Shown here: piece by piece, positions 30,152 through 41,833 of the stretch | How positions within the stretch are numbered: position 1 is the first letter of the stretch | Layout: each line of letters opens with the position of its first letter | Source: an uncultured Bacillota bacterium | GTDB lineage: Bacteria > Bacillota_I > Bacilli_A > Culicoidibacterales > ZOR0006 | Reading direction: 5' to 3' | Length of the DNA: 53,898 nt | Assembly (NCBI GenBank): GCA_945956935.1 | Contig: CAMFJD010000011.1 | Location: 1 to 53,898, forward strand | Translations under genes and position numbers: made by a program | The notes under the pieces: model-generated | Databases searched by the model: none | The model's input: the letters and a program-made list of their open reading frames with translations, nothing else | What the model was told of the DNA's origin: nothing

Positions 30152-30487
30152 ATGCAACAAGCAGTAGCTCACGCACGTACAGTTCGTATTGCTCCTCGTA
30201 AGGCTCGTTTAGTTGTGGATTTAATCCGCGGAAAACAAGTTGGAGAAGCTTTCGCAATTTTAATGAACACAAACAAAGATGCTGTGCAACCAGTACAAAA
30301 AGTTTTACGTTCAGCAGTTGCAAACGCAGAGCACAACTACGAAATGAACGCTGAAACATTATATGTAAAAGAAGCTTATGTTAACGAAGGACCAACTTTA
30401 AAACGTTTCCGTCCTCGTGCACAAGGTCGTGCATTTCAAATTTTAAAACGTACTAGCCACATCACTGTGGTAGTAGCTGAAAAATAA
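30152..30487 (+). CDS. rplV: Ribosomal protein uL22
   Basis: A 111-residue L22 whose beta hairpin (about 80-100, [15 protein letters not shown]) lines the exit tunnel. ATG 30152, eight bases after GGGAGG, gives [19 protein letters not shown]; an in-frame TTG at 30134 overlaps the ribosome site. 25 bases before rpsC. Confidence 0.96.
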   Translation: MQQAVAHARTVRIAPRKARLVVDLIRGKQVGEAFAILMNTNKDAVQPVQKVLRSAVANAEHNYEMNAETLYVKEAYVNEGPTLKRFRPRAQGRAFQILKRTSHITVVVAEK

Positions 30488-30512
30488 TTTTTAGGACAAG
30501 GAGGGAATCATA

Positions 30513-31157
30513 GTGGGTCAAAAAGTAAGTCCAATTGGAATGCGTGTTGGTGTAATCCGTGATTGGGATTCACGCTGGTATGCAGACAAAGATTACGCAG
30601 ATTTATTATTAGAAGACATTAAAGCACGTGAATTCTTACAAGATACATTGAAAAATGCATCAGTAAGCCGTGTTGAAATTGAACGTAAAGATGCTGCAGC
30701 AATGTACATTACAGTTCACACTGCGAAGCCTGGTGTTGTTATCGGAAAAGGTGGAGCTGATATCGAAGCTTTACGTGCGAAGGTAGCAAAATTAGTTGGT
30801 CGCGATGTGTTCATTAACATTGCAGAAATTAAAAACCCAGATTTAGATGCTAAATTAGTAGCTGAATCAATCGCTCGTCAATTAGAGAGTCGTGTTTCAT
30901 TCCGAATTGCACAAAAACGTACAATTCAACGTGTAATGCGCGCTGGAGCAAAAGGAATCAAAACAGCAGTAAGTGGTCGTTTAGGTGGAGCTGATATGGC
31001 TCGTACTGAAGGATATGCAGAAGGTAACGTACCGTTACAAACATTACGTGCTGATATTGATTACGCACACGAAGAAGCAGATACTACTTACGGAAAACTT
31101 GGAGTAAAAGTTTGGATCTACAAAGGTGAAGTACTTCCAACAAAAAATAACAAGTAA
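30513..31157 (+). CDS. rpsC: Ribosomal protein uS3
   Basis: A 214-residue S3 at the mRNA entry channel, with a KH domain ([14 protein letters not shown], about 73-86) and the helicase-active basic residues in the C-terminal domain. The start is GTG 30513 after AAGGAGGG, giving the standard [14 protein letters not shown]. Confidence 0.97.
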   Translation: MGQKVSPIGMRVGVIRDWDSRWYADKDYADLLLEDIKAREFLQDTLKNASVSRVEIERKDAAAMYITVHTAKPGVVIGKGGADIEALRAKVAKLVGRDVFINIAEIKNPDLDAKLVAESIARQLESRVSFRIAQKRTIQRVMRAGAKGIKTAVSGRLGGADMARTEGYAEGNVPLQTLRADIDYAHEEADTTYGKLGVKVWIYKGEVLPTKNNK

Positions 31158-31187
31158 TCCACGCTTCAAGGAAGGAGGAACTTGGAT

Positions 31188-31610
31188 ATGTTAATGCCAA
31201 AACGTACGAAATATCGTCGTCCTCATCGTGTAAAGTATGAAGGACACGCAAAAGGTGGTACTGAGATTGCATTCGGTGAATTCGGATTGCAAGCACAAAC
31301 AGGTGCTTGGGTAACAAACCGTCAAATCGAAGCGGCTCGTATCGCAATGACTCGCCACATGAAACGTGGTGGAAAAGTTTGGATCAAAATCTTCCCTCAA
31401 ATGGCTAAAACTGCAAAACCGTTAGAAGTCCGCATGGGTTCTGGTAAAGGAGCACCTGAAGGATGGGTAGCAGTAGTTAAAAAGGGACGTATTATGTTCG
31501 AAATTGCAGGAGTTTCTGAAGAAGTAGCTCGCGAAGCATTACGCTTAGCAAGTCACAAGCTTCCGGTCAAATGCAAAATTGTAAAACGCGAAAATGGTGG
31601 TGATGAGTAA
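31188..31610 (+). CDS. rplP: Ribosomal protein uL16
   Basis: A 140-residue L16 of the A-site region, contacting tRNA elbows. It starts [17 protein letters not shown] 31188 lies ten bases after AAGGAGG, while an in-frame TTG at 31182 is too close. It carries the conserved arginine-containing segment ([19 protein letters not shown]). The stop overlaps the rpmC start by one base. Confidence 0.96.
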   Translation: MLMPKRTKYRRPHRVKYEGHAKGGTEIAFGEFGLQAQTGAWVTNRQIEAARIAMTRHMKRGGKVWIKIFPQMAKTAKPLEVRMGSGKGAPEGWVAVVKKGRIMFEIAGVSEEVAREALRLASHKLPVKCKIVKRENGGDE

Positions 31611-31804
31611 TGAAAGCGAATGATATCCGTAATTTAAGCACTGCCGAGATTCAAGGAAAAGTCCAAGAATTAAAGGTTGAATTATTTAACTTACGTTTCC
31701 AATTAGCTACAGGTCAATTGGAAAACACTTCACGCATCAAAGACGTTCGCAAAACTATTGCTCGTATGTTAACAATTTTACGTGAACGTGAATTAAACCA
31801 ATAA
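31610..31804 (+). CDS. rpmC: Ribosomal protein uL29
   Basis: A 64-residue two-helix protein near the tunnel exit, starting [18 protein letters not shown]. The start shares its A with the rplP stop. A GGTGGTGATGAG ribosome region lies in the end of rplP. 30 bases before rpsQ. Confidence 0.96.
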   Translation: MKANDIRNLSTAEIQGKVQELKVELFNLRFQLATGQLENTSRIKDVRKTIARMLTILRERELNQ

Positions 31805-31834
31805 TCAAAATTATTGTGAGAGGAGGTTTCATAA

Positions 31835-32095
31835 ATGGAACGCAATAACCGCAAAGTTTTAGTTGGGAAAGTAGTTTCTGACAAGATGGATAAAACAGTA
31901 ACTGTTCTTGTCGAAACGTACAAAAAACATCCTCTTTATGGAAAACGTGTAAAATATTCTAAAAAATATAAAGCACACGATGAAGCAGGTGTCGCTAAAA
32001 TGGGAGATAAAGTGCGCATTATGTCGACACGCCCATTATCAGCAACTAAACGCTACCGTTTAGTTGAAGTTGTTGAAAAAGCAGTTCAAATTTAA
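31835..32095 (+). CDS. rpsQ: Ribosomal protein uS17
   Basis: An 86-residue early-assembly small-subunit protein with an OB fold: [20 protein letters not shown], then [10 protein letters not shown]. Ribosome site GAGGAGG. Complete at usual length. Confidence 0.96.
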   Translation: MERNNRKVLVGKVVSDKMDKTVTVLVETYKKHPLYGKRVKYSKKYKAHDEAGVAKMGDKVRIMSTRPLSATKRYRLVEVVEKAVQI

Positions 32096-32147
32096 TCGGT
32101 TGATAGATAAACAAAAAAAATTACCAGCCGAAGGGAGGTAACTACGT

Positions 32148-32516
32148 ATGGTTCAACAAGAATCACGCTTGAAAGTAGCAGATAACTCTGGAGCTAAAGA
32201 ACTTTTAGTTATCCGTTGCTTAGGTGGATCAAAACGCAAATTCGCAAACATCGGTGATATCGTTGTTTGTTCTGTAAAGCAAGCCGCTCCTGGTGGAGTT
32301 GTGAAAAAAGGTGACGTAGTTAAAGCTGTTATCGTTCGTACGGTACGCGGAGCACGTCGCAATGACGGTTCTTACATTAAGTTCGATGAAAATGCAGCAG
32401 TAATCATTAAAGACGACATGAGTCCACGTGGAACACGTATTTTCGGACCAGTCGCTCGTGAATTACGTGACAAAAACTTCATGAAGATCGTTTCATTAGC
32501 ACCAGAAGTACTATAA
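32148..32516 (+). CDS. rplN: Ribosomal protein uL14
   Basis: A 122-residue L14 forming an intersubunit bridge and the docking site for RsfS. It has the signature [26 protein letters not shown]. Ribosome site AGGGAGGT. The 52-base gap upstream shows no clear promoter. Confidence 0.97.
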   Translation: MVQQESRLKVADNSGAKELLVIRCLGGSKRKFANIGDIVVCSVKQAAPGGVVKKGDVVKAVIVRTVRGARRNDGSYIKFDENAAVIIKDDMSPRGTRIFGPVARELRDKNFMKIVSLAPEVL

Positions 32517-32548
32517 TTAAGTAAGCTAGCTAAGGAGGTGCACACGCT

Positions 32549-32860
32549 ATGCATGTTAAAAAAGGTGATAAAGTTCAAGTAATTGCCGGTAAAGAAAAAG
32601 GAAAACAAGGTGTTGTAACATCTGTATTACCTAAGAAAAACCGTGTAGTTGTTGAAGGATTAAACATTGTTAAAAAACATCAGAAGCCAACGCAAGTAAG
32701 TCCTGAAGGTGGAATTATCGAAATGGAAGCACCAATTCATGCTTCTAACGTATTACCACTTGATCCAAAATCAGGAAAACCAACTCGTGTAGGGTACCAA
32801 GTAATCGACGGAAAAAAAGTTCGTATTGCTAAAGTATCTGGCGAAGTTTTAGACAAATAA
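32549..32860 (+). CDS. rplX: Ribosomal protein uL24
   Basis: A 103-residue assembly-initiator protein with an N-terminal KOW motif ([20 protein letters not shown]). Ribosome site AAGGAGGTG. Standard length. Confidence 0.96.
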   Translation: MHVKKGDKVQVIAGKEKGKQGVVTSVLPKKNRVVVEGLNIVKKHQKPTQVSPEGGIIEMEAPIHASNVLPLDPKSGKPTRVGYQVIDGKKVRIAKVSGEVLDK

Positions 32861-32890
32861 AATTAGAAAAAGTGAAAGGAGGTCTACTGT

Positions 32891-33430
32891 ATGAACCGCC
32901 TGAAAGCGAAATATACAACTGAAATTGCAAAAGATCTTATGGAAAAATTCCAATATGAGTCGACAATGCAAGTACCTAAACTTGATAAAATTGTTGTAAA
33001 CATGGGTGTTGGTGATGCTGTATCAAACTCAAAAGCATTAGATGCTGCTGTAGAAGATTTAACTATCATTACTGGACAAAAACCATTAATTACAAAAGCG
33101 AAAAAATCAATTGCTGGATTCCGTCTTCGTGAAGGAATGCCAATCGGTGCAAAAGTTACTTTACGTGGAGAACGTATGTATGAGTTCTTAGACAAATTAG
33201 TTTCGATCTCATTACCACGAGTACGTGACTTCCGTGGTGTTTCTAAGACTGCATTTGACGGACGTGGAAACTACACTTTAGGGGTAAAAGAACAATTAAT
33301 CTTCCCTGAAATCGACTTCGATAAAGTAAGCAAAGTACGCGGAATGGATATCGTTATCGTTACGACTGCTAATACTGACGAAGAAGGGTTTGCACTCTTA
33401 CAGTTATTAGGAATGCCTTTCCAAAAATAG
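32891..33430 (+). CDS. rplE: Ribosomal protein uL5
   Basis: A 179-residue L5 that binds 5S rRNA and contacts P-site tRNA. It includes [12 protein letters not shown], the P-site loop and [16 protein letters not shown] at the C-terminus. Ribosome site AAAGGAGG. Confidence 0.97.
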   Translation: MNRLKAKYTTEIAKDLMEKFQYESTMQVPKLDKIVVNMGVGDAVSNSKALDAAVEDLTIITGQKPLITKAKKSIAGFRLREGMPIGAKVTLRGERMYEFLDKLVSISLPRVRDFRGVSKTAFDGRGNYTLGVKEQLIFPEIDFDKVSKVRGMDIVIVTTANTDEEGFALLQLLGMPFQK

Positions 33431-33454
33431 TCAAAGAAGGAGGCATAACCAAAC

Positions 33455-33640
33455 ATGGCTAAGAAATCAATGATCGCGAAAGCGAAAAAGAAACAAAAAT
33501 TCAAAGTTCGTGAATATACTCGTTGTGAAGTTTGTGGACGTCCACACTCAGTACTACGTAAATTCAAAATGTGCCGTATTTGCTTCCGCGAATACGCATA
33601 TAAAGGACAAATTCCAGGTGTTACAAAAGCAAGCTGGTAA
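33455..33640 (+). CDS. rpsZ: Ribosomal protein uS14, zinc-binding type Z
   Basis: A 61-residue short S14 with CEVC and CRIC zinc pairs (about 24-27 and 40-43). It is the zinc-containing form that Bacilli use by default; the longer zinc-free paralogue is not in this window. Ribosome site AAGGAGG. Confidence 0.96.
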   Translation: MAKKSMIAKAKKKQKFKVREYTRCEVCGRPHSVLRKFKMCRICFREYAYKGQIPGVTKASW

Positions 33641-33681
33641 TCGATAAAAAAGAGACTTATTTCTGAAGGGAGGAAAATGTC

Positions 33682-34080
33682 ATGGTCATGACTGATCCAA
33701 TTGCAGATATGTTAACGCGTATCCGTAACGCAAACCAAATGCGTCATGAGTCTGTAGATGTTCCAAAATCACGTATCAAAGCTGATATCGCTGAAATTTT
33801 AAAAGCTGAAGGTTTTGTACGTGACGTGGAATATATCGAGGACGGAAAGCAAGGCGTTATTCGTCTTCAATTAAAATACGGACGTAACAACGAACGTGTA
33901 ATCAGTGGATTAAAACGTATCTCTAAACCGGGATTACGTGTTTATGCTAAAGCTGATGAAGTGCCACGTGTATTAAACGGTTTAGGTATTGCAATCATTT
34001 CAACTTCACAAGGTCTTATGGCTGATAAAGTTGCTCGTAAGCAACAAATCGGTGGAGAAGTTATTGCATATATCTGGTAA
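33682..34080 (+). CDS. rpsH: Ribosomal protein uS8
   Basis: A 132-residue S8 that binds helix 21 of 16S rRNA and, in E. coli, represses the spc operon. It includes [12 protein letters not shown] and [23 protein letters not shown] 33682 is 7 bases after GGGAGG; ATG 33688 is the alternative. Confidence 0.95.
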   Translation: MVMTDPIADMLTRIRNANQMRHESVDVPKSRIKADIAEILKAEGFVRDVEYIEDGKQGVIRLQLKYGRNNERVISGLKRISKPGLRVYAKADEVPRVLNGLGIAIISTSQGLMADKVARKQQIGGEVIAYIW

Positions 34081-34116
34081 TAAAGAAGTATTTAGATAAG
34101 CAGGAGGTGCAAGAGA

Positions 34117-34659
34117 ATGTCACGTATCGGTAATAAACATATTACTTTACCTGCTGGTGTAGAAGTAACTGTAGCTGAAGGAAACATTGTTACAGTGAAA
34201 GGACCAAAAGGTGAATTAACTCGTCAATTCAATGCAGAATTAACGATTTTAATCGAAGAGAACGTTTTGACTGTAACTCGTCCAAACGATACTAAAACGA
34301 TTAAAATGTTACACGGAACAACTCGTGCGTTACTTGCTAACATGGTTGAAGGTGTATCAAAAGGATTCACTCGTGAATTAGAAATTATCGGTGTTGGATA
34401 CCGTGCTAACAAGCAAGGAGACAAAATCGTTCTTTCATTAGGATACTCACACCCAATCGAAATCGTTGCCGAACCAGGTATCGAGATCGAGGTGCCATCA
34501 CAAACTGAAATCAAAGTTTCAGGGATTGATAAGCAACGTGTTGGTGAAGTAGCAGCAAATATTCGTAAATTCCGTCAACCTGAACCATATAAAGGTAAAG
34601 GTGTTCGTTATAAAGGTGAACAAGTTCGCCGTAAAGAAGGTAAAAAAGCAGGTAAATAA
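34117..34659 (+). CDS. rplF: Ribosomal protein uL6
   Basis: A 180-residue L6 near the factor-binding centre, with two repeated alpha/beta domains and the C-terminal [21 protein letters not shown] segment that reaches the sarcin-ricin loop. Ribosome site CAGGAGGTG. Confidence 0.97.
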   Translation: MSRIGNKHITLPAGVEVTVAEGNIVTVKGPKGELTRQFNAELTILIEENVLTVTRPNDTKTIKMLHGTTRALLANMVEGVSKGFTRELEIIGVGYRANKQGDKIVLSLGYSHPIEIVAEPGIEIEVPSQTEIKVSGIDKQRVGEVAANIRKFRQPEPYKGKGVRYKGEQVRRKEGKKAGK

Positions 34660-34709
34660 TAAAAAAACCGCTTAATAAGCCGCAACGCTATAGAAAGGAG
34701 TGACGTTAG

Positions 34710-35069
34710 ATGATTAAGAAGCAATCTCGTAATCTGTTACGTAAAAAACGTCATGCTCGTGTACGTAGTAAAGTAAGTGGAACAGCAAACTGCCCACGTT
34801 TAAACGTATTCCGATCTAATACAAATATCTACGCACAAATTATTGATGACGTAGCTGGTGTAACTTTAGTAAGTGCATCAACAATGGAAAAAGCTTTAGA
34901 ATTAAAATCTGCAAATATCGCAGCAGCAACAACTATCGGTAAGTTAGTAGCTGAGCGTGCTCTTGAAAAAGGGATTACAAATGTAGTATTCGATCGTGGT
35001 GGATATATTTACCACGGACGTATTAAAGCTTTAGCCGAAGCAGCTCGTGAAGCTGGATTAAAATTCTAG
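34710..35069 (+). CDS. rplR: Ribosomal protein uL18
   Basis: A 119-residue L18 that carries 5S rRNA into the large subunit. It has a basic N-terminal arm ([19 protein letters not shown]) and ends [26 protein letters not shown], the family's C-terminus. Ribosome site AAAGGAG. Confidence 0.97.
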   Translation: MIKKQSRNLLRKKRHARVRSKVSGTANCPRLNVFRSNTNIYAQIIDDVAGVTLVSASTMEKALELKSANIAAATTIGKLVAERALEKGITNVVFDRGGYIYHGRIKALAEAAREAGLKF

Positions 35070-35088
35070 TTGCAAGGAGGGAAAAGGC

Positions 35089-35592
35089 ATGCAAACGATT
35101 ATCGATCCAAATACATTAGAACTTGAAGAGCGCGTAGTTACAATTAACCGTGTTACGAAAGTAGTAAAAGGTGGTCGTCGTTTCCGTTTTGCTGCATTAG
35201 TAGTAGTCGGAGACAAAAATGGACATGTTGGTTTCGGAACTGGTAAAGCAAATGAGGTACCAGACGCAATCCGTAAAGCAGTTCAAGACGCAAAGAAAAA
35301 CTTAATCACAGTGCCAGTTGTAGGAACTACAATTCCTCATATGGTAACTGGACGTTTCGGTTCAGGAAAAGTATTATTACGTCCTGCAGCAGCCGGAACT
35401 GGGGTAGTAGCTGGTGGACCAGTTCGTGCCGTATTAGAATTAGTAGGTATCAGTGATATCTTATCTAAATCATTAGGTTCAAATACACCAATCAATATGG
35501 TTCGTGCCACTATTGAAGGGTTAAAAGAACTTCGTACAGTTGAATCTGTAGCAGCATTGCGCGGAAAAACTGTCGAGGAAATTTTAGGTTAA
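35089..35592 (+). CDS. rpsE: Ribosomal protein uS5
   Basis: A 167-residue S5 at the mRNA entry channel and decoding region, where ram and spectinomycin-resistance changes occur. It includes [22 protein letters not shown] and the [20 protein letters not shown] loop, both wild-type-like. Ribosome site AAGGAGGG. Confidence 0.97.
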   Translation: MQTIIDPNTLELEERVVTINRVTKVVKGGRRFRFAALVVVGDKNGHVGFGTGKANEVPDAIRKAVQDAKKNLITVPVVGTTIPHMVTGRFGSGKVLLRPAAAGTGVVAGGPVRAVLELVGISDILSKSLGSNTPINMVRATIEGLKELRTVESVAALRGKTVEEILG

Positions 35593-35605
35593 GGAGGTAA
35601 GGAAG

Positions 35606-35785
35606 ATGAAACAATTAAATATCACCCTTACTCGTAGCGCTATCGGTGCTAAACCAAAACAAAAAGCAACAATCCAAGCTCTTGGATTGAAAAAAATGCA
35701 ACAAACAGTTACTTTAGTTGATTCAGATGCTACACGCGGAATGATCGCTAAAGTTGCACACTTAGTGACTGTTACTGAAGCATAA
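35606..35785 (+). CDS. rpmD: Ribosomal protein uL30
   Basis: A 59-residue protein starting [20 protein letters not shown], with [10 protein letters not shown] in the conserved centre. It lies between rpsE and rplO as in other Bacilli, 13 bases after rpsE. Ribosome site AAGGAGGTAAGG. Confidence 0.95.
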   Translation: MKQLNITLTRSAIGAKPKQKATIQALGLKKMQQTVTLVDSDATRGMIAKVAHLVTVTEA

Positions 35786-35805
35786 TAACAAGGAGGTGCA
35801 CTAAC

Positions 35806-36246
35806 ATGAAATTACATGAGCTTAAGGCAACTGAAGGTTCACGCGAAGAACGCTTCCGTAAAGGACGCGGACCAGCGAGCGGAAACGGTAAAACTGCTGG
35901 ACGTGGACACAAAGGTCAAAACTCTCGTAGCGGTGGTGGTGTTCGCTTAGGTTTCGAAGGTGGACAAACTCCATTATTCCGTCGTATTCCAAAACGCGGA
36001 TTTACGAATCCATTCCGTAAAGAATACGCTATTGTTAACATCGCTGATTTAAATAAATTTGCAGCAGGAACTGAAGTAACTTTTGCAACGTTAAAAGAAG
36101 CTGGTCTTGTAAACAAAGAATTATCAGGTGTTAAAATCTTAGGTAACGGTACTTTAGAAGTCGCTTTAACTGTAAAAGCTAACAAATTTACAGCTTCAGC
36201 GAAAGCAGCTATTGAGAATGCAGGTGGAACGGCAGAGGTTATCTAA
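35806..36246 (+). CDS. rplO: Ribosomal protein uL15
   Basis: A 146-residue L15 with the glycine- and basic-rich N-terminal arm that threads into 23S rRNA (about 20-50). Ribosome site AAGGAGGTG. Its stop is two bases before secY, so SecY synthesis is coupled to ribosomal protein output. Confidence 0.97.
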   Translation: MKLHELKATEGSREERFRKGRGPASGNGKTAGRGHKGQNSRSGGGVRLGFEGGQTPLFRRIPKRGFTNPFRKEYAIVNIADLNKFAAGTEVTFATLKEAGLVNKELSGVKILGNGTLEVALTVKANKFTASAKAAIENAGGTAEVI

Positions 36247-36248
36247 TT

Positions 36249-37544
36249 ATGAACTATTTCCAAAAAATCTTTGGAGATGTAAAGGTTCGTAATAAAGTTC
36301 TCTATACGTTGGCAATTCTCGTGATTTTCCGTCTTGGGACATATATTCCTGTCCCAATGGTAAATCAAACAGCACTGGCGAGTTTCTCAAACAGTGCAAA
36401 TGGAATCTTTGATTTCATTAACATCCTTGGTGGTGGAGCATTTAAACAATTCTCGATCTTTGCGATGTCAGTATCGCCGTATATTACGGCATCGATTATT
36501 GTTCAATTGCTTTCAATGGATGTTATTCCACTCTTGTCAGAATGGAATAAAGAAGGTGTCAATGGTAAAAAGAAATTAAACATGACAACTCGAATCTTAT
36601 CACTCGCATTTGCTTTTGTTCAAGGACTTGCCATTGCGATTGGTTTGAATGCATATACAAATGGTCAATTGTTAACTGTCACAAACGGAGATTTTTGGCC
36701 ATTTATTCTTATCGCGACAGTGCTCACTGCAGGTACGGCAATCTTAATTTGGTTAGGTGATCAAATTACGAAAAAAGGTATTGGAAACGGTATTTCAATG
36801 TTGATTATGGCTGGGATTATTTCTCAAATCCCTGGTCAGATTTCAACAATTTGGACAACATACACAACGACACCGATTGACTGGCTTAATATTGCCACAA
36901 TGGTGATTGTATATGTGTTAATGTTTGCCTTGATGATCCTTGTTATCTACATGCAGGAAGCTACGCGTAAGATTCCAATTCAGCACGCGAATGTTTCTTC
37001 ACGTGCAATTGGTGCAAATGCTAAATCGAACTTTTTACCATTGAAAGTTAACTCTGCCGGAGTTGTTCCAGTAATCTTTGCAAGTGCATTGATTTCGTTA
37101 CCAGTTACAGTTGCGTCTTTCTTCCCAGAAAATGCAGTTGCAATTTGGATTAATACGAATATGCAATTAACAAGTTGGGCCGGGTTTACTTTATATATTG
37201 TATTGATTTTTGCTTTCTGTTTCTTCTATGCGTTTATTCAAGTTGATCCTGAAAAAATGGCGAAAAATTTGGCTAAACAAAATACGTTTATTCCTGCGGT
37301 TCGCCCTGGAAAAGCAACAGAAACATATCTTTCAACAGTGTTAAAACGTTTAACATTTGCTGGAGCAGTATATTTAGCATTCTTAGCTGCAATTCCACTT
37401 ATCATCGGAATCGTAACTGGTTTACCATCAAGTGTACAAATTGGTGGGACATCAATGATTATCGTTGCTGGGGTTGCAATTGAGACAACAAAGCAGATTG
37501 AGCGAATGAGTTCATCTCGCCAATACAAAGGATATTTCTCATAA
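36249..37544 (+). CDS. secY: Preprotein translocase channel SecY
   Basis: A 431-residue, ten-helix membrane channel for protein export, partner of SecE (10290). Recognisable are GRLGTYIP-like RLGTYIPVP in helix 1, the plug region, ISMLIMAGI, and the SecA-contacting loop before the C-terminus. The start is two bases after rplO, with the weak AGAGG inside rplO, indicating translational coupling. SecG is not in the window. Confidence 0.97.
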   Translation: MNYFQKIFGDVKVRNKVLYTLAILVIFRLGTYIPVPMVNQTALASFSNSANGIFDFINILGGGAFKQFSIFAMSVSPYITASIIVQLLSMDVIPLLSEWNKEGVNGKKKLNMTTRILSLAFAFVQGLAIAIGLNAYTNGQLLTVTNGDFWPFILIATVLTAGTAILIWLGDQITKKGIGNGISMLIMAGIISQIPGQISTIWTTYTTTPIDWLNIATMVIVYVLMFALMILVIYMQEATRKIPIQHANVSSRAIGANAKSNFLPLKVNSAGVVPVIFASALISLPVTVASFFPENAVAIWINTNMQLTSWAGFTLYIVLIFAFCFFYAFIQVDPEKMAKNLAKQNTFIPAVRPGKATETYLSTVLKRLTFAGAVYLAFLAAIPLIIGIVTGLPSSVQIGGTSMIIVAGVAIETTKQIERMSSSRQYKGYFS

Positions 37545-38210
<666 letters not shown>

Positions 38211-38212
38211 TC

Positions 38213-38959
38213 ATGATTATACGCAAAACGCCACGTGAAGTGGAACTCATGCGAGAAGCTGGTCGGATTGTGGCGCTTGCTCATCATGAGGTCAAAAAAC
38301 ATGTTGTTCCTGGTGTTTCTCTAAAAGAATTAGATGTCATCGTTGAAAAAGTTATTCGTGAAAATGGTGCAATTCCATCATTTAAAGGATATGGTGGCTT
38401 CCCTGCGAGCGCATGTATTTCAGTGAATGAAGTCGTCGTACATGGAATCCCTGGTAAACAGACACTTGCAGAAGGTGATATTGTCGCAATCGATATTGGT
38501 GCTCTGCTCAAAGGATACCACGGGGACTCTGCTTGGACATATGCAGTAGGGGAAGTAAATCCTGAAAGAAAAAAACTCATGGAAGTTACAGAAGAAGCTC
38601 TTTTTAAAGGACTTGAACAAGTATATCCAGGGAATAAACTTTCAAATGTTTCACATGCAATTCAGCAACATGCAGAAGCTAATGGGTTCAGTATTGTCAG
38701 AGAATTTACTGGACATGGAATTGGTCAGAATCTTCACGAAGATCCAGCAATTCCAAATTTTGGTGCACCGAATCGCGGTCCTGTTTTAAAGACTGGAATG
38801 GTGCTTGCAATTGAACCAATTATTAATGTTGGAAAGCCAGCAGTTAAAATTCTTAGTGATCAGTGGACAGCCGTCTCAATCGATGGAAGTACATCAGCTC
38901 ACTATGAACATACGGTTGCGGTAACTGACGATGGATATGAAATTCTGACAACATTATAA
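38213..38959 (+). CDS. map: Methionine aminopeptidase type I
   Basis: A 248-residue metalloprotease removing N-terminal methionine after deformylation. Metal ligands appear in order: the two aspartates in [19 protein letters not shown] in [13 protein letters not shown] in LAIEPI, and E in HYEHTVAV, plus the substrate histidine in VVVHGIP. The start is two bases after adk, indicating coupling. Confidence 0.96.
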   Translation: MIIRKTPREVELMREAGRIVALAHHEVKKHVVPGVSLKELDVIVEKVIRENGAIPSFKGYGGFPASACISVNEVVVHGIPGKQTLAEGDIVAIDIGALLKGYHGDSAWTYAVGEVNPERKKLMEVTEEALFKGLEQVYPGNKLSNVSHAIQQHAEANGFSIVREFTGHGIGQNLHEDPAIPNFGAPNRGPVLKTGMVLAIEPIINVGKPAVKILSDQWTAVSIDGSTSAHYEHTVAVTDDGYEILTTL

Positions 38960-38972
38960 GGAGGACGAGATC

Positions 38973-39191
38973 ATGGCAAAACAAGATGTTATTGAGGTAG
39001 AAGCGGAAGTTACTGAAACTTTACCTAATGCTATGTTCCGCGTTAAGTTAGAAAATGGACACCCGATTTTGGCTCACGTTTCTGGTAAAATTCGTAAGAA
39101 CTTCATCCGCATTTTACCTGGAGACAAAGTTACAGTTGAACTTTCACCATATGATTTAACACGTGGCCGAATCATTTACCGTCATAAGTAA
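38973..39191 (+). CDS. infA: Translation initiation factor IF-1
   Basis: A 72-residue OB-fold protein that occupies the ribosomal A site during initiation. Typical [20 protein letters not shown] start and GRIIYRHK end. Ribosome site AAGGAGG. Confidence 0.97.
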   Translation: MAKQDVIEVEAEVTETLPNAMFRVKLENGHPILAHVSGKIRKNFIRILPGDKVTVELSPYDLTRGRIIYRHK

Positions 39192-39209
39192 TTGTGTACT
39201 CCATTTTAA

Positions 39210-39344
<135 letters not shown>

Positions 39345-39365
39345 TAAAATTGGAGGTGCAAAAGT

Positions 39366-39731
39366 ATGGCACGTATTGCAGGAGTAGATATTCCTCGCGA
39401 TAAACGCGTTGTAATTTCATTACAATACGTATTCGGAATTGGACAAACAACTGCTAAACAAATCTTAGCAGCAACAAACATTTCTGAAGATATTCGCGTA
39501 AAAGATCTTACAGAAGATCAATTAATCGCTATTCGTAACGAAGTAGATTCAATCAAAACTGAGGGAGATCTTCGTCGTGAAATCGCGTTAAACATTAAAC
39601 GTTTACAAGAAATCGCTAGTTACCGTGGAATTCGTCACCGTCGTAGTTTACCATTACGTGGACAACGTACGAAAACGAATGCGCGTACTCGTAAAGGGCC
39701 ACGTCGCACAGTATCTGGTAAGAAAAAATAA
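39366..39731 (+). CDS. rpsM: Ribosomal protein uS13
   Basis: A 121-residue head protein that bridges to L5 and contacts P-site tRNA through its basic tail. It includes [20 protein letters not shown] and the [20 protein letters not shown] segment. Ribosome site GGAGGTG. Confidence 0.97.
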   Translation: MARIAGVDIPRDKRVVISLQYVFGIGQTTAKQILAATNISEDIRVKDLTEDQLIAIRNEVDSIKTEGDLRREIALNIKRLQEIASYRGIRHRRSLPLRGQRTKTNARTRKGPRRTVSGKKK

Positions 39732-39780
39732 AATCTAACCAATAATACATAGTATTATTCAATCAAAGGAGGTCATGAAA

Positions 39781-40164
39781 ATGGCACGTCAAGTACGTAA
39801 GCGTCGTGTGAAAAAGAACATCCCAACTGGTATGGCTCATATCCACTCAACGTTTAACAACACAATCGTAACTATTACTGACCAAAACGGAAATGCAATC
39901 GCATGGTCAAGTGCAGGAGCATTAGGTTTTAAAGGTTCACGTAAATCAACTCCATTCGCTGCTCAAATGGCAGCTGAAGCAGCAGCAAAAGCTGCTATGG
40001 AAAACGGAATGCAGTTAGTAGAAGTTGCAGTTAAAGGACCAGGACCTGGTCGTGAAGCGGCAATTCGTTCATTACAAGCTGCTGGACTTGAAGTTTCAGC
40101 TATTAAAGATGCGACTCCAGTTCCACACAACGGGTGTCGTGCTCCAAAACGTCCTCGTGGATAA
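39781..40164 (+). CDS. rpsK: Ribosomal protein uS11
   Basis: A 127-residue platform protein lining the mRNA exit, including [15 protein letters not shown] and the C-terminal [13 protein letters not shown] 39781 is nine bases after AAAGGAGG; ATG 39775 in frame is only three bases away and less likely. Confidence 0.95.
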   Translation: MARQVRKRRVKKNIPTGMAHIHSTFNNTIVTITDQNGNAIAWSSAGALGFKGSRKSTPFAAQMAAEAAAKAAMENGMQLVEVAVKGPGPGREAAIRSLQAAGLEVSAIKDATPVPHNGCRAPKRPRG

Positions 40165-40210
40165 TTGATTTTTGCGTAACTAAAATCTAGCCAAACGAGG
40201 AGGCGCAAAA

Positions 40211-41158
40211 ATGTTAGAATTCGAAAAACCAACAATTGAAATCAAAGAACTTGTTGAGAGTGAATATTTTGGTAAATTCACAATCGAGCCACTAGAGCGT
40301 GGTTTTGGAATTACTTTAGGTAATTCACTTCGTCGAGTGTTACTGTCTTCACTTCCAGGTGCCGCAGTAACTGATATTCAAATCGATGGTGTTGTTCATG
40401 AATTTTCAACTATTGAAGGCGTTCTTGAGGACGTTACAACAATCATCTTGAATATTAAGAAGCTCGTTCTCAATATGGACAATGATGATACTCAAACTTT
40501 ACTTATTGAAGCAAAGGGAGAGGGAGTAGTAACTGCTGCTGATATTCAATGTGATCCATCAGTTGAAGTTATTAACCAAGATTTACATATCGCGACTTTA
40601 GCTAAAGATGCGAATTTCCGTATGACTATGACAGCTCGTCGTGGTCGTGGGTATGTTCGTGCTGAATTTAATAAACACGACAATCAACCAGTTGGAGTTA
40701 TTCCAATTGATTCGATTTATACACCGGTACAAAAAGTATCATACACTGTAGATACTCGTATTGGTAAAACTCAAACTTACGATCGTTTGAACATTGAAGT
40801 GCAAACGGACGGAAGTGTGAATCCTCAAGAAGCTGTTGCAACAGCAGCAAAAATTATGATGGACCATTTAGAAGCAGTTGTTGCAATTAATGATACTGCT
40901 GCTGCATGGAACTTCATGATTGAAAAAGAAGATTCAACAAAAACAAAAGCAACGGAGATGAGTATTGAAGAATTGGATTTATCCGTTCGTTCATACAACT
41001 CACTCAAGCGTGCAGGCATCAACTCATTACAAGAATTACTTGATTTCTCTGAAGAGGATATGATGAAAATTCGTAATCTTGGAAAGAAATCATTGAAAGA
41101 AATCATCGATAAAATTCACGAACTTGGGTTACAGCTTCGTGATGCTGATCTTGATTAA
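40211..41158 (+). CDS. rpoA: RNA polymerase alpha subunit
   Basis: A 315-residue alpha subunit. The N-terminal domain (about 1-230) makes the dimer that nucleates assembly, with [20 protein letters not shown]. The C-terminal domain (about 250-310) contains the DNA- and activator-binding segments [13 protein letters not shown] and [13 protein letters not shown]. Ribosome site GAGGAGGCG. Confidence 0.97.
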   Translation: MLEFEKPTIEIKELVESEYFGKFTIEPLERGFGITLGNSLRRVLLSSLPGAAVTDIQIDGVVHEFSTIEGVLEDVTTIILNIKKLVLNMDNDDTQTLLIEAKGEGVVTAADIQCDPSVEVINQDLHIATLAKDANFRMTMTARRGRGYVRAEFNKHDNQPVGVIPIDSIYTPVQKVSYTVDTRIGKTQTYDRLNIEVQTDGSVNPQEAVATAAKIMMDHLEAVVAINDTAAAWNFMIEKEDSTKTKATEMSIEELDLSVRSYNSLKRAGINSLQELLDFSEEDMMKIRNLGKKSLKEIIDKIHELGLQLRDADLD

Positions 41159-41192
41159 TTAGAATTCTTGCAATCAGGAAGGAGGAATCGCT

Positions 41193-41546
41193 ATGCGTAA
41201 GTTAGGTCGTACTAGTACACAACGTAAAGCTTTATTACGTGGTCAAGCTACAGATTTAATTATTCATGAACGTATTGAAACAACAGAAGCGAAGGCGAAG
41301 GAATTACGTCGCCGCGTGGAAAAATTAATTACTCTTGGAAAACGTGGTGATTTACACGCACGTCGTCAAGCTGCTGCTTTAATGTATAAAGCTGATGATG
41401 TGAAAAGTGGTAAAGACTCACTTCAAAAGTTATTTGATGATATTGCTCCACGTTACGCTGAGCGCCAAGGAGGATACACTCGTATCATTAAATTAGGTGC
41501 TCGTAAAGGTGACGGTGCTGAGTCAGTAATTATTGAATTAGTATAA
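41193..41546 (+). CDS. rplQ: Ribosomal protein bL17
   Basis: A 117-residue tunnel-exit protein, short form as in Bacilli, starting [18 protein letters not shown]. Ribosome site GGAAGGAGG. It is the last gene of the S10-spc-alpha cluster, followed by two hairpins. Confidence 0.97.
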   Translation: MRKLGRTSTQRKALLRGQATDLIIHERIETTEAKAKELRRRVEKLITLGKRGDLHARRQAAALMYKADDVKSGKDSLQKLFDDIAPRYAERQGGYTRIIKLGARKGDGAESVIIELV

Positions 41547-41558
41547 GCTGTAATTATA

Positions 41559-41609
41559 AAAACTGACGATTATTCTTAATATAAGGGATAATCGTTGGTT
41601 TTTCTTTTT
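41559..41609 (+). terminator. First terminator after rplQ
   Basis: ACTGACGATTAT and ATAATCGTTGGT pair over 12 positions with wobble pairs, followed by TTTTTCTTTTT. Confidence 0.7.
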
Positions 41610-41665
41610 AATAAATTGAAAGAATACTGGCTAGAATACCAAAATCAAACTATTTTATACGAGGA

Positions 41666-41696
41666 ACGGAAGGATGCATACCTTCCGTTTTTTTGT
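41666..41696 (+). terminator. Second terminator after rplQ
   Basis: ACGGAAGG (41666-41673) and CCTTCCGT (41681-41688) with loop ATGCATA and a run of seven T. Two terminators in series insulate the ECF genes from the very active ribosomal operon. Confidence 0.85.
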
Positions 41697-41716
41697 TGTT
41701 GATTGTTAGTGGAAAA

Positions 41717-41747
41717 TTGAAATTAATAGGATAGAATGTGGTATAAT
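41717..41747 (+). promoter_or_regulatory. ecfA1 promoter
   Basis: TTGAAA (41717-41722), a 19-base spacer and TATAAT (41742-41747), with TGG before the -10. The extended -10 compensates for long spacing. Confidence 0.65.
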
Positions 41748-41803
41748 ATTGAACGATAAACTGAAGATATCTAATTACTAGTACAGGTGGAAGGTGAACT
41801 AGT

Positions 41804-41833
41804 ATGATAATAGAGGAAGAATATTATGAATAA
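41804..41833 (+). CDS. Possible leader peptide coupled to ecfA1
   Basis: ATG 41804 encodes MIIEEEYYE and stops at TAA 41831-41833, overlapping the ecfA1 start (41826) by eight bases. A good ribosome site, GGAAGGTGA (41789-41797), lies six bases before it. That site sits in the loop of a hairpin made by TACTAGT (41776-41782) and ACTAGTA (41798-41804). Translation of this mini-frame could open or feed ecfA1 initiation. It may be incidental; no family is known. Confidence 0.35.
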   Translation: MIIEEEYYE

